From NCBI RefSeq assembly GCF_022846615.1, contig NZ_AP025637.1:1482501-1546500 (forward strand): a stretch of 64,000 nucleotides of DNA, written 5' to 3'. Under the pieces are notes generated by a model that was given only the letters and a program-made list of their open reading frames with translations, searched no databases and was not told the origin of the DNA. The stretch is from Roseomonas fluvialis (lineage in GTDB: Bacteria > Pseudomonadota > Alphaproteobacteria > Acetobacterales > Acetobacteraceae). Shown piece by piece: positions 25,802 through 34,397 of the stretch; within the stretch, counting starts at the first letter, position 1; every line of letters begins with the position of its first letter. The position numbers and the translations under genes are program-made.

Positions 25802-27793
25802 TCACGCGGCCTCCGCGTCCGCCAGCCCGGCCAGCCGGGCAGCGATCTCCGTCGCAGCCGCCGCGCAGGCCGGGGCCTCCTCCTCCTCGATGAGCACCTC
25901 GGCGACAATGCGCGGCATCGCGACGGCGATCGCCGCGACCAGCGTTGTGTCGCGCCCCAGCGCGATCCGATCGAGACCCACCACGCGCTCCGGTTCGACC
26001 ACCAGCACGAACTTGTCGCCATAGGCGTCCGATTCGGTGCCCGGCCAGGTCTCGAAGGCGCGGGGCCAGGACGGGGCCCGGCGGAACTCCAGGACGGCGT
26101 TGCTGCCGGCGATCCCGAACTTAAACTTCAGCTCGCGCCAGCGCTCGCCGCGCCAGGCCAGGTCGCGCACGCGCAGGTCCAGCAGCTCCCAGTCGGTGCC
26201 GCGCTGGCGCGCATCGAGAACCACCTCGGTGTAGCCGGCCACGCGCTCGGCGTCGTCGTCCGTGCCGGTGGCCTCGGCGCCCGTTTGCAGTGCCGGCGCG
26301 CGTGGCTCGGCCGGGACCGCGGCCTCGCGCGGGTAGGTCCCTTCGATGGCGCGCAGTGGCGGCGCGCGCAACGGGGCGTCGGCGAGGTCGAGGCGGACCG
26401 GGACGATCCCGGCCTCGGCACGGTCCATCCGGGCGGGAAAGACGACCGGCTGGCGCAGCACCAGACTGGCGGGATCGGCGCCGCGCAACTCCAGCACGGC
26501 GGACCCGTCCGGGCCGATCGGCAGGGCGAAGGGGCGAGCCTCGCCGGGCGCCAGCAGGCGCCACTCCGTCATCGGGCCAGCCGGCTCCACGGCCAGCCTC
26601 GCTTCCAGCAGCCCGGCCTCGAGCTCGAGATCCCAGCGCAGCGCGGCGATGCCCTCCGGCAGGGGCCCCAGGACGATGCGCGCCTGGTCCCAACCCTCGG
26701 GCAGTTCGGCGAGGCTGGCACGCGCGGATGTCGCCACGAGTGTGCCGGGACCCTCGAGCCGGGCACCGGCGAGCGCCGCGGCGGGGGCGAGGCGCGGGAT
26801 GCCCGGCGGCGCATCGCCATGCCAGGATTCCCAGTCGAAGTGCAGGGGCTGCACCAGGCGCGCCCCGGGCGGCAGCACCGCGACCGCAAGGGCGGGGTCC
26901 GCGGCGGCATCGGCCGCGCGCGACAAGGCCACGCTGCCCTCCGCGCCCTCCGCCGCCACCAGTACCAGCAGCGTCTGGGCGCGCCCGGCCAGCGGTTCGG
27001 GAGTCTCGAGGTGGATCCAGCCGCCGGGGAGCGCCGCGGCGGGCACCCGCCAGGCTGCAAGCACCCGCCCGGTCTCGGCGGCGACCAGTTGTGCCGCGAG
27101 GCCGGCAGTGGCCGGGCGCTGCAGATGCAGGGACAGCTGCGACGCGCCGCTGGTCGGCAGGCCGGGTTCGACCACAATGGGCGGGTCGCCCGGCTGCAGC
27201 AGGAGGGCGGGCGCCGCCGGATCGGGCGCTGTTTGTAGCCGCATCTCGAGCGTCGGGGGCGGGTGGCCGCCCAGTGTGGTCAGCAGCGCGGCCACGGCAC
27301 CTCGCAGCTCCTCGCCCTCGCTGCGCAGCGCCACGAGCTGCGCCTCGAGCGCGGCGACCTGGAGCAAGGCCTCGGTGGCCTGGGCCAGGCTGAGGCCAAG
27401 CAGCGCGGGCAGGGCTGCGAGCCCGCTCTCGGCCACGATCAGCGGCGGTACCGGGACGCCCTGCGCCGCCCACCAGGCCTGCAGCGGCGCCAGGCTGCGC
27501 GGCGTCTGCGCCACCAGCGCCAGGACGCCGGACGGGGCGTGGTCGAGCGTCACGGTCTCCTGGTCCGGCACGGCGGCGTGGCTGAGCCGCAGCGTCACCC
27601 CCGCCGGCGAAACGACCGCGCGGCACAGCCGGGCCCCGGCGCCATGCAGGGCGACAGCGTCCGGCAGGCGCGCATCAACCAGGATCACGGGCTGCGCATC
27701 CATCAGGGTTGCGAGGTCCGGACGGGCGACACGGACGCCGAGCGGAACGGAATGGTGGGCGGCGAAAGGTGCGGAGGACGATGCCGTCATCAT
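25802..27793 (-). CDS. Large DUF6212-like protein of the glycan cluster
   Basis: This predicts a 663-residue protein. No signal peptide or membrane helix is visible. The first ~170 residues have an alpha/beta look with a coiled-coil stretch ('ATEALLQVAALEAQLVALRS'). The rest is beta-rich and resembles repeated jelly-roll or carbohydrate-binding modules, ending in 'YGDKFVLVVEPERVVGLDRI'. The overall form recalls DUF6212 proteins found beside glycosyltransferases in Acetobacteraceae, a tentative call. Starts at 27793 or 27790 fit; neither has a strong Shine-Dalgarno. It is divergent from the GT2-GT4 fusion and is probably involved in glycan binding or display. Confidence 0.55.
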   Translation of the reverse strand: MMTASSSAPFAAHHSVPLGVRVARPDLATLMDAQPVILVDARLPDAVALHGAGARLCRAVVSPAGVTLRLSHAAVPDQETVTLDHAPSGVLALVAQTPRSLAPLQAWWAAQGVPVPPLIVAESGLAALPALLGLSLAQATEALLQVAALEAQLVALRSEGEELRGAVAALLTTLGGHPPPTLEMRLQTAPDPAAPALLLQPGDPPIVVEPGLPTSGASQLSLHLQRPATAGLAAQLVAAETGRVLAAWRVPAAALPGGWIHLETPEPLAGRAQTLLVLVAAEGAEGSVALSRAADAAADPALAVAVLPPGARLVQPLHFDWESWHGDAPPGIPRLAPAAALAGARLEGPGTLVATSARASLAELPEGWDQARIVLGPLPEGIAALRWDLELEAGLLEARLAVEPAGPMTEWRLLAPGEARPFALPIGPDGSAVLELRGADPASLVLRQPVVFPARMDRAEAGIVPVRLDLADAPLRAPPLRAIEGTYPREAAVPAEPRAPALQTGAEATGTDDDAERVAGYTEVVLDARQRGTDWELLDLRVRDLAWRGERWRELKFKFGIAGSNAVLEFRRAPSWPRAFETWPGTESDAYGDKFVLVVEPERVVGLDRIALGRDTTLVAAIAVAMPRIVAEVLIEEEEAPACAAAATEIAARLAGLADAEAA

Positions 27794-27929
27794 GCGTTCA
27801 TTCGCGGGTAGGCGCTGCGGACCATGCTGCAAGTATGCACGTATCTGTCATGAAGGCGCCAAAAACAACGTCGACAATTTTGCACGTCTGCACTACGCCA
27901 AGCCAAGTGCCGACACTGGAACGCCGCGA

Positions 27930-30473
27930 ATGGATGCCCTAGCGCACAGCGTCGCCAGTGAATGCGACGTCAACGTCATCATTCCGCTGTACGGCCAGCC
28001 CTCACTGTTTTCGGAAGCCGTCGCCTCGGTGCTGCGCCAGGTCGATCCGCCGCCCTTCCGCATCACGGTGGTGCTCGATGGGTGCGTGCATCGGCAGTCG
28101 CTCGCCAGCGCGACCGCCTGGGCGCGGGCGCATCCCGGGCGGATCGTGGTGCTGGCGCAGGCCAATGGCGGGGTCGCGGCGGCGCGCAATGCCGGCATCC
28201 GCTTCGCGCTCAAGGCCTGGCCGGCGTGCCGGGCGCTGTTCTTCCTCGATGCTGACAACCGGATCGGCCCGCATGTGCTGCGCCGCGCCTTCGATGCGCT
28301 GACGGTGGCGCCCCCGGAGGTCGGTTGGGTCTATCCGGATTTCGACCTGTTCGGCATGGGCGGCGCCTGGTCGACCGCGGGCAGTCACCACCTGCTGCAG
28401 CACCTGACCGAGAATGTCTGCGATGCCGCCGTGCTGGTGCGGCGCGAGATGGTCGAGGCCGGCGTTGCCTTCGACGACAGCCTGAAGGCGGGCTACGAGG
28501 ACTGGGACTTCTTCCTGCGTGCCGCCGGCGCGGGTTTCCGCGGCGCCCATCTGCCCGCTGCCGGCTTCGTCTATCGCCGCCGGCCCGAAAGCATGCTGCG
28601 CGACGCGCGCCGCAGCGGGGGCGCGCTGTTCTCCGCCCTGCAGGCGCGCCACCCTGGCCTCTATGCGCCGCGCCGCATCCTGGAGCTCGAAGCGCAGGAG
28701 GCGCCGCGTTTCGGCATCATCACACCCGCCGGCGGGACCGCCTGCCTCGACCCCGGTGTGCCGTCGGAGCCCGACGCGGCGGCGGGGCTGTTCGACCAGG
28801 TGGCGCAGGCGCAGGCCGCGCCGGGGCGGCTGCATGCGCCGGCGATGCTGGTCTTCGCCGCGACCGGCGCGGTCGAGGCACTGCGCGGGGCGGGGCTGCT
28901 GCGCGGCGCGCTGGCGCATGCCGAACGGCTGCTGGAGGCGGCTCCGCTGTGCACCCTCACGCTGTATCCGTCGATCGACGGGCTGGTGGGTCTCGAGCCC
29001 GACATCCGCCCGGATGTCGCCGCGGCTCAGCTGGTCGTGGTGCGGCGCGACGCGCTGGTGGCCGCGGCGCGCCAGGGGCCCGCACCGGCGCTGCTGGCGC
29101 GGCGCGGGCTGGCGGCGTCGATCCCCGGGCCGGTGCCGGTGCCGGGCGGGGCGCTCGACCTGGCGGAGCAGGCGGTGTCCGCGCTGACCGACGCGCTGGC
29201 CCGGCTGCCGCGCGAGCGCATATGGAGGCCCGACGGACGCGTGCCGCGCGACCGGGCGGCGCGGCGCGTGGCGCGATCGGCCTTGCGGGCCTGGCCGCTG
29301 TTGCCGATCCGCTGCGACCCGGCGCGGCGCGACATCGCCTTCGTCACGCCAGTCTTCGGGCTGGGCGGGGTGGAGCGGGTGCTGGTGTGCCTCGCGGCCG
29401 CGCTGCGCGAACGGGGCTGGCGCACGCACCTGGTCGTGACCGGGGCTGAGCGCGTCGACGCGCCGCCGCGCGGCGCCTTCGACAGCCTGGTAATGCTGCC
29501 GGGCTTCGACAGCGAACGCCATGGCGGCGGGCGCAACGCCTATGCGGGGGCCGCCACGTCCCTGCTGGGCGAGGACACCGAGGAGGCGGACGCGCTGGCC
29601 GGGCTGCTGGCGCCGATGCACGCGGTGCTGACCACACATTCCTTCGCCGGCCATGCGCTGGCGGGGCGGCTGCGGCGGATGGGGGTGCGTACCGCCTGCG
29701 GGCTGCACCTGGCCGAGCGCGGGCGCTTCGGCGAACCCATCGGCAACCCCCACAGCGCGCTGGCCTACGAACACGCCTACGACCTGCTTGTGACGCATTC
29801 GCGCCAACTCGCGGCCTGGTGCGCGGGGGCGGGAGTGCCGCAGGAGAAGATCCTGGCCTTGTCGAATGCACCTGGCTACGAGGCCGACCCCGTGCGGGTG
29901 GCCGCGGCTCGTGTGGCGCGGCAAGCGGGCCTGGGGGGCCGAGCGTTGCGGGCGCTGTTCCTCGGCCGGCTCGACCGGCAGAAGGCGCCGGACCGGTTGC
30001 CTGCCATCATCGCCGCGACGCAGGGGATGGTGGAGTGGCGCATCGTGGGGCGCGCTGTGCTCGATGAACCGCCGGTGTTGCCGCTGCCGGTCGAGCCGCC
30101 GGTGAGCGAGCCGGCGGCGCTGGATGCGCTCTATGCCTGGGCAGACGTGCTGGTGATGCCATCGCGCTTCGAGGGTGTGCCGCTGACAGTGCTGGAGGCG
30201 CAGCGGATGGGCTGTATTCCGGTGGCGACGGATGTGGGGGGGGTGAGCGAGGCGGTGGAGAACGGGCGCGACGGAGTGCTGGTGCCTGACGGGAGCGATT
30301 GGGAGGTTGCGCAGGGGATGGCGCAGGTGTTGCTGGGTTTGGCGCGGGATGATGGGGTGCGGTGGCGATTGGCGCAGGGCGCGATGCAGCGGGGGGGCAC
30401 GAGGCGATGGGAGACGGAGGCGGCCAGGTTTTCTGTTGCACTAAACGTCTCGGAAGTCTTACGTTTTACTTGA
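27930..30473 (+). CDS. GT2-GT4 fusion glycosyltransferase
   Basis: This predicts an 847-residue cytosolic or membrane-bound enzyme with two transferase domains. The N-terminal GT2 (GT-A) domain runs from 'NVIIPLYGQPSLFSEAV' to 'FLDADNRI', which has the metal-binding DAD, and 'GYEDWDFFLRAAGAG'. A linker of about 250 residues follows. The C-terminal GT4 (GT-B) domain runs from 'IAFVTPVFGLGGVERVL' to 'RALFLGRLDRQKAPDRLPAI' and 'VLVMPSRFEGVPLTVLEAQRM', with the acceptor/donor Glu. It could add two different sugars in turn. The ATG at 27930 was picked since translated sequence upstream shows no family likeness. It is likely part of a surface polysaccharide. Confidence 0.88.
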   Translation: MDALAHSVASECDVNVIIPLYGQPSLFSEAVASVLRQVDPPPFRITVVLDGCVHRQSLASATAWARAHPGRIVVLAQANGGVAAARNAGIRFALKAWPACRALFFLDADNRIGPHVLRRAFDALTVAPPEVGWVYPDFDLFGMGGAWSTAGSHHLLQHLTENVCDAAVLVRREMVEAGVAFDDSLKAGYEDWDFFLRAAGAGFRGAHLPAAGFVYRRRPESMLRDARRSGGALFSALQARHPGLYAPRRILELEAQEAPRFGIITPAGGTACLDPGVPSEPDAAAGLFDQVAQAQAAPGRLHAPAMLVFAATGAVEALRGAGLLRGALAHAERLLEAAPLCTLTLYPSIDGLVGLEPDIRPDVAAAQLVVVRRDALVAAARQGPAPALLARRGLAASIPGPVPVPGGALDLAEQAVSALTDALARLPRERIWRPDGRVPRDRAARRVARSALRAWPLLPIRCDPARRDIAFVTPVFGLGGVERVLVCLAAALRERGWRTHLVVTGAERVDAPPRGAFDSLVMLPGFDSERHGGGRNAYAGAATSLLGEDTEEADALAGLLAPMHAVLTTHSFAGHALAGRLRRMGVRTACGLHLAERGRFGEPIGNPHSALAYEHAYDLLVTHSRQLAAWCAGAGVPQEKILALSNAPGYEADPVRVAAARVARQAGLGGRALRALFLGRLDRQKAPDRLPAIIAATQGMVEWRIVGRAVLDEPPVLPLPVEPPVSEPAALDALYAWADVLVMPSRFEGVPLTVLEAQRMGCIPVATDVGGVSEAVENGRDGVLVPDGSDWEVAQGMAQVLLGLARDDGVRWRLAQGAMQRGGTRRWETEAARFSVALNVSEVLRFT

Positions 30474-30550
30474 ATCTTCGATCTGTCTTGTGCTGATAGA
30501 CTGCAGTGACCGACAGTTGTTTTTGCATTGAACGGTAGTGGAGAGTGCGC

Positions 30551-31867
30551 GTGGTCAAAAATGATGAAGATTCGGTGCCTGGGGCTTCTGAGGATGGGAC
30601 TTTGCCGCAAAACTCGGTTAAGGCGCCGATGACCGAGCAGAACGCTGCAAGTGAAGATTTTCCAGTAGAATCTCCTGTCGCCGCGTCAAATATTATAGTC
30701 GATGCGTCCCGATTTTCGGCGCCGCGTGTTGCGCTGTTGTGGCAGACGCCTTCTCTTGGTCTCTATTCAAATACAAAGTTCGATACGCTGTATAAGGGGA
30801 TCGGTCATAACAATGGGAATCTGGCCTTTGTTTATGCAATTGCCAGTCATGTTGCCAATACCAAGGTTTTCATGCCTTGGCACTCAAAGCCCGAGGCGCT
30901 GCGCGCGGCCGCTGACCTGTTGGTCATCCCGTGCGCGAACCAACTGGGTGCGCACACCGATTTGGGGGTGATGGCCGACAATCTGGCGGCGGCAGGGGTG
31001 CCGATCGTGGCCATAGGTCTTGGAGCGCAGACCAAGGGCTATGGCGAAGACATGCAACTCTCCGAGGGGACGCATCGCTGGGCAGAGACGCTCGCGCGAC
31101 TCAAGGTCAGCTCCGACGCCAACATCCTGACCCGCGGCGCTTACACTGTAGAGCAATTGAACAAGATCGGGATTGTCGGCGCGCAAAGCGGTGGCTGCCC
31201 GTCGCACTTCATCAATCCAGCCAGGGATCTTGGCGCGCGGATCGCGGCAAACTGGAATGGTGGAGATACGATTCGGTCCATAACGGTGGCTGCTGGGCAT
31301 CAGGCCTGGGGATACATGAGGCCGATCGAGCACCAGCTTATTGCGATGATGATGGACCCTCTGTATCCGGGACAGTACGTTGTGCAGTCGATGTCCGACA
31401 TGATCAAAATATCCAGGAATGAATTCGCGTCAATTCAAGATGAAATATTGGATAGAATCCGAAATCATACGGTTCCGCATTATTCAAGGGAGGAATTTCT
31501 TGGGTGGTGCCGGCGATATGCGCGTTCGTATTACGATATTCCCGCCTGGATGGACTCATTGCGTCAGCATGACCTGACGATTGGTGCGCGCTATCATGGG
31601 GTGGCGCTCGCGCTGCAGGCGGAAAAGATGGGCCTGACAATTACCATCGATAGTCGTACGCGTGAGCTATGTGAGAACACCGGCGTGCCTCACGTCAGTC
31701 ACGAACAACTTACCGGGCCGCTCACACGCCAAGCGCTCAAGAAGCTGGTTGCGTTCAATGCCAAAAAATACGACGCATTCCGACGGAGTATGGCACAGAA
31801 ATATGTTGCGTTCCTGCAGAATAACTCAGTAGCGCCAGCACCATTCTTGCTCAACCTTGCGCGATAG
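30551..31867 (+). CDS. Polysaccharide pyruvyl transferase family protein (first copy)
   Basis: This predicts a 438-residue protein of the polysaccharide pyruvyltransferase family, which puts pyruvate ketals on surface sugars using phosphoenolpyruvate. The core includes 'YSNTKFDTLYKGIGHNNGNL', 'VIPCANQLG', 'VAIGLGAQTKGY', 'ILTRGAYTVEQLNKIGI' and 'TIGARYHGVALALQAEKMGL', where the family's Arg-His sits. I favour the GTG at 30551 with GGAG seven bases upstream; a GTG at 30545 and a later ATG at 30629 are possible. The DNA is visibly AT-richer than around it, suggesting horizontal acquisition. A terminator follows. Confidence 0.8.
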   Translation: MVKNDEDSVPGASEDGTLPQNSVKAPMTEQNAASEDFPVESPVAASNIIVDASRFSAPRVALLWQTPSLGLYSNTKFDTLYKGIGHNNGNLAFVYAIASHVANTKVFMPWHSKPEALRAAADLLVIPCANQLGAHTDLGVMADNLAAAGVPIVAIGLGAQTKGYGEDMQLSEGTHRWAETLARLKVSSDANILTRGAYTVEQLNKIGIVGAQSGGCPSHFINPARDLGARIAANWNGGDTIRSITVAAGHQAWGYMRPIEHQLIAMMMDPLYPGQYVVQSMSDMIKISRNEFASIQDEILDRIRNHTVPHYSREEFLGWCRRYARSYYDIPAWMDSLRQHDLTIGARYHGVALALQAEKMGLTITIDSRTRELCENTGVPHVSHEQLTGPLTRQALKKLVAFNAKKYDAFRRSMAQKYVAFLQNNSVAPAPFLLNLAR

Positions 31868-31887
31868 TGGTGAATTGGTCGGGAGTT

Positions 31888-31911
31888 GCGCGGCGCTGCT
31901 GCTGCGCTTTT
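31888..31911 (+). terminator. Intrinsic terminator after the first pyruvyl transferase
   Basis: A 7 bp stem with one G-U pair (31888-31894 with 31901-31907) is followed by TTTT. It lies between the two converging pyruvyltransferase genes and faces rightward. Confidence 0.6.
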
Positions 31912-31941
31912 CGTTGACGTGGTCTGTATGCTCGATTGGGA

Positions 31942-33117
31942 TCACATCTGACCAGGCGCCGCAGCGTCCAGGCGGTGCGCCATCCCGTTCTGTTCGAGGA
32001 CGAACCTGAACTTGTCGTAGCGAAGTGTATGCACCTTATTGAATTGACTGAAGTCCGTGTTTCGGACCAATGCCAGGACATCAATGTCCTCGGCTGCTGA
32101 TAGCTCAATGGACGGAATGCCGTGTGTGTAGGCCAATTCCGTACTCCGTGAATCGTAGCGAACCAGAACGCCGGGAATACCGTTCGCGAGTGCTGGAAGT
32201 ACACCGTGGACACGGTATCCTATGGCGAAATCCTGTGTCCTTATGAACGCATCATAATCGGCGACCTTCAGAAAGAAGAAAAGCCGGTCCCGATAACACG
32301 CCTCCATTCGCGCTTCCGTTTCTGGCGTCCACCATCCTTCTTGACGGAATAGCGCACGCGCGCGGTCCATTCCTGCCTCGTCGCCGTAGAAGAAGGCCTT
32401 TTCCTCTGGCTCGCCATGTATCGTGATGCGGGTATCGAATGCACCAACGCATTTGAGCATGAAGTCACGCTGAACCGCGCGGTATTTCTTTACATCGGAG
32501 GAATAAGCGCCGTCCGACTCACGTCGGATCGAGAACGCCACCCGCTCTGGATCCTGCGGAGCCGTCAGTCCAAGTTCGCGGCGGCGCGTCCGAAACATCG
32601 AGGGACAACCAACGATCTCGACATTATGGATGCCACTCGCAGCCAAAACATCGGCAGTAAACGCCCCGCGGACCCCAATGACTCGGCTGCGTTCGGACAC
32701 GAGCTTCCAGAACCGCAAGTTCATGCCTTCGAGCTTGTAGACACCCCGGCCATGCGCCTGCGCGCCAACGCCCACGGCATAGACAGGCAGATGAATTTGC
32801 TTCAGGACATCAATTGCATTAAGCCAATTCATCTCATTGTGGATGAAATTAGATGCTCGGACGATACAATAATCATAACCATATGATTTGATATGATCAA
32901 TTTCTTTTTCGTCAATTTTGGATATTGTTAAGGATTTTGCTTCAGAAAACGACAGAATCTTTAGTGTAGAATCAAAAACAACCATGTCTCCTATGTTAAA
33001 ATACCTATCGATATTCTCACGCTGAGAAAAATGTGGGTACCATCGCACATCGTCATGATTATAGATTTCGCCGGCGGGAGAAATAACCAGAATTCGCGGC
33101 GCCTTACTGGTTCCCAT
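31942..33117 (-). CDS. Polysaccharide pyruvyl transferase family protein (second copy)
   Basis: This predicts a 391-residue pyruvyltransferase-family protein. Marks include 'FNIGDMVVFDSTLKILSFSE', 'VYAVGVGAQAHGRGVYKLEG', 'VIGVRGAFTADVLAASGI', and 'TQDFAIGYRVHGVLPALANG', matching the first copy's 'GARYHGVALAL' site. The two copies share the fold but little sequence, so they are not a recent duplication. I use the ATG at 33117 preceded by a GGGGAG; a TTG nine bases upstream is possible. The 5' part of the gene is strikingly AT-rich (about one third G+C near 32880-33020). It is followed in the operon direction by nothing, and preceded by a GT4 gene five bases away. Confidence 0.82.
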   Translation of the reverse strand: MGTSKAPRILVISPAGEIYNHDDVRWYPHFSQRENIDRYFNIGDMVVFDSTLKILSFSEAKSLTISKIDEKEIDHIKSYGYDYCIVRASNFIHNEMNWLNAIDVLKQIHLPVYAVGVGAQAHGRGVYKLEGMNLRFWKLVSERSRVIGVRGAFTADVLAASGIHNVEIVGCPSMFRTRRRELGLTAPQDPERVAFSIRRESDGAYSSDVKKYRAVQRDFMLKCVGAFDTRITIHGEPEEKAFFYGDEAGMDRARALFRQEGWWTPETEARMEACYRDRLFFFLKVADYDAFIRTQDFAIGYRVHGVLPALANGIPGVLVRYDSRSTELAYTHGIPSIELSAAEDIDVLALVRNTDFSQFNKVHTLRYDKFRFVLEQNGMAHRLDAAAPGQM

Positions 33118-33122
33118 GATGA

Positions 33123-34397
33123 TCAATCTCCCCAGGGCTCTTTAACGGGACAGGCCGCCCCAAAGCATGCATCGAGACCTGCAAGAAACGTCTCGCACGC
33201 CACGCTATCCCCGAGAGAGCGCACCAGCCGCTCAAACGTCTCCGCCCCCGCCGCCTCCTCCAACACCCGCGCCAAATGATGCGCGGACCCCCGCTTGAAG
33301 TGCAGCCCATCCACCCCTGGCCGCACCTTCTCCGCCATGCCCCCGATATCCGAAACCACCAGCGGTGTCCCGGCCCGCTTCGCCTCCTGGATCACGACCG
33401 GCGAATTCTCCCACCAGATCGATGGCACCACCACCCAGCCCACCGTCTGCATCAGGTCCAGCACCTCGGCCTGGTCGTACCGGCCGAAGAAGTTGATCGC
33501 TGTCCCCGCCTGGTCCAGCGCGGGCACCACCTCGGGGAACATGCGCACCACATCCTCCCGCTCGCAGCCGAACACCGACAAGGACAGCCACGAACTCCCC
33601 GCCAGCGCCATCGCGAAGCCACGCACCAGCACATCCAGCCCCTTGAAGGGCGTGGGCTGCCCGAAGAAGGCGAAGCTGCCCGCGAGCGCCGGGTCCGCGG
33701 TGCGCCGGCGTGGAAACTGCGCCAGCGCGTCGCCCAGGTAGTTCTCGAGCACCAGGTCCATCGCCGGCCGCAGCCCCCAGTCCCGGAAGCGCTGCTGCAC
33801 GAAGGCCGACGGGTAGATCACCGCGTCGAAGCGCCGCAACACCCCCAGGAAGGCCGCCCGCCGCAGCACGAAATGCGCCGCCGGCCGCTCCGGGAAGCAG
33901 GCCGCGCATTGCGTCGGCGCCGCCGCGCGGCACAGTTCTCGCCCCCGCGTCCGGATCATCTGCCCATGATGCGCGCAGATCGGCAGCATCTCGTGAAGCG
34001 TGGCCACGAAGCGCGCATCCGGGCGCGCCTCCATCAGCTCCGCCATTAAGTCCAGCCCGACGCGCCACAGGTGATGCACATGGAACACCTGCACCGGCAG
34101 TTCGGCCAGGAAGCCCACCAGCGCGCGCCGGTTCGCGATATCCGCCCAGGACAGCCGGTCCTCCGTCATGCCGGCGATGCTGTACAGATGCTCGCCCGGC
34201 GCGTGCGCCACCACCGGCGCATCGAAGCCCGCGAGGTCCGCCGCCGCGACGATCACCGCTTGCCTGCCGGCGGCGCGCAGCGTCAGGAACTCGCGATAGG
34301 CCGCGGTCTCGCCTCCGCCCTTCGAGAAATCGGGATGCGCATGCACCAGGATGCACACCGCCTCCGCCGCACGCCGCGCGCCGCCCGCGTCAGGCAT
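33123..34397 (-). CDS. GT4 glycosyltransferase
   Basis: This predicts a 424-residue GT-B fold transferase. It opens 'CILVHAHPDFSKGGGETAAY', the acceptor-side Gly-rich loop, and its C-terminal half has 'FAFFGQPTPFKGLDVLVRGFA' and 'VVVPSIWWENSPVVIQEAKRA', where the E-x7-E-type donor motif lies. The ATG overlaps the end of the upstream unknown gene by eight bases, so the two are coupled. The next gene, a pyruvyltransferase, begins six bases after its stop. Location and context suggest work on a surface polysaccharide. The sugar is unknown. Confidence 0.88.
   Translation of the reverse strand: MPDAGGARRAAEAVCILVHAHPDFSKGGGETAAYREFLTLRAAGRQAVIVAAADLAGFDAPVVAHAPGEHLYSIAGMTEDRLSWADIANRRALVGFLAELPVQVFHVHHLWRVGLDLMAELMEARPDARFVATLHEMLPICAHHGQMIRTRGRELCRAAAPTQCAACFPERPAAHFVLRRAAFLGVLRRFDAVIYPSAFVQQRFRDWGLRPAMDLVLENYLGDALAQFPRRRTADPALAGSFAFFGQPTPFKGLDVLVRGFAMALAGSSWLSLSVFGCEREDVVRMFPEVVPALDQAGTAINFFGRYDQAEVLDLMQTVGWVVVPSIWWENSPVVIQEAKRAGTPLVVSDIGGMAEKVRPGVDGLHFKRGSAHHLARVLEEAAGAETFERLVRSLGDSVACETFLAGLDACFGAACPVKEPWGD

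Noticed and set aside
26346..27929. Upstream extension of the GT2-GT4 frame to 1375 residues
   Set aside because: The extra 528 codons are Ser/Arg/Ala-rich and run antisense to the DUF6212-like gene; family likeness begins at the ATG at 27930.
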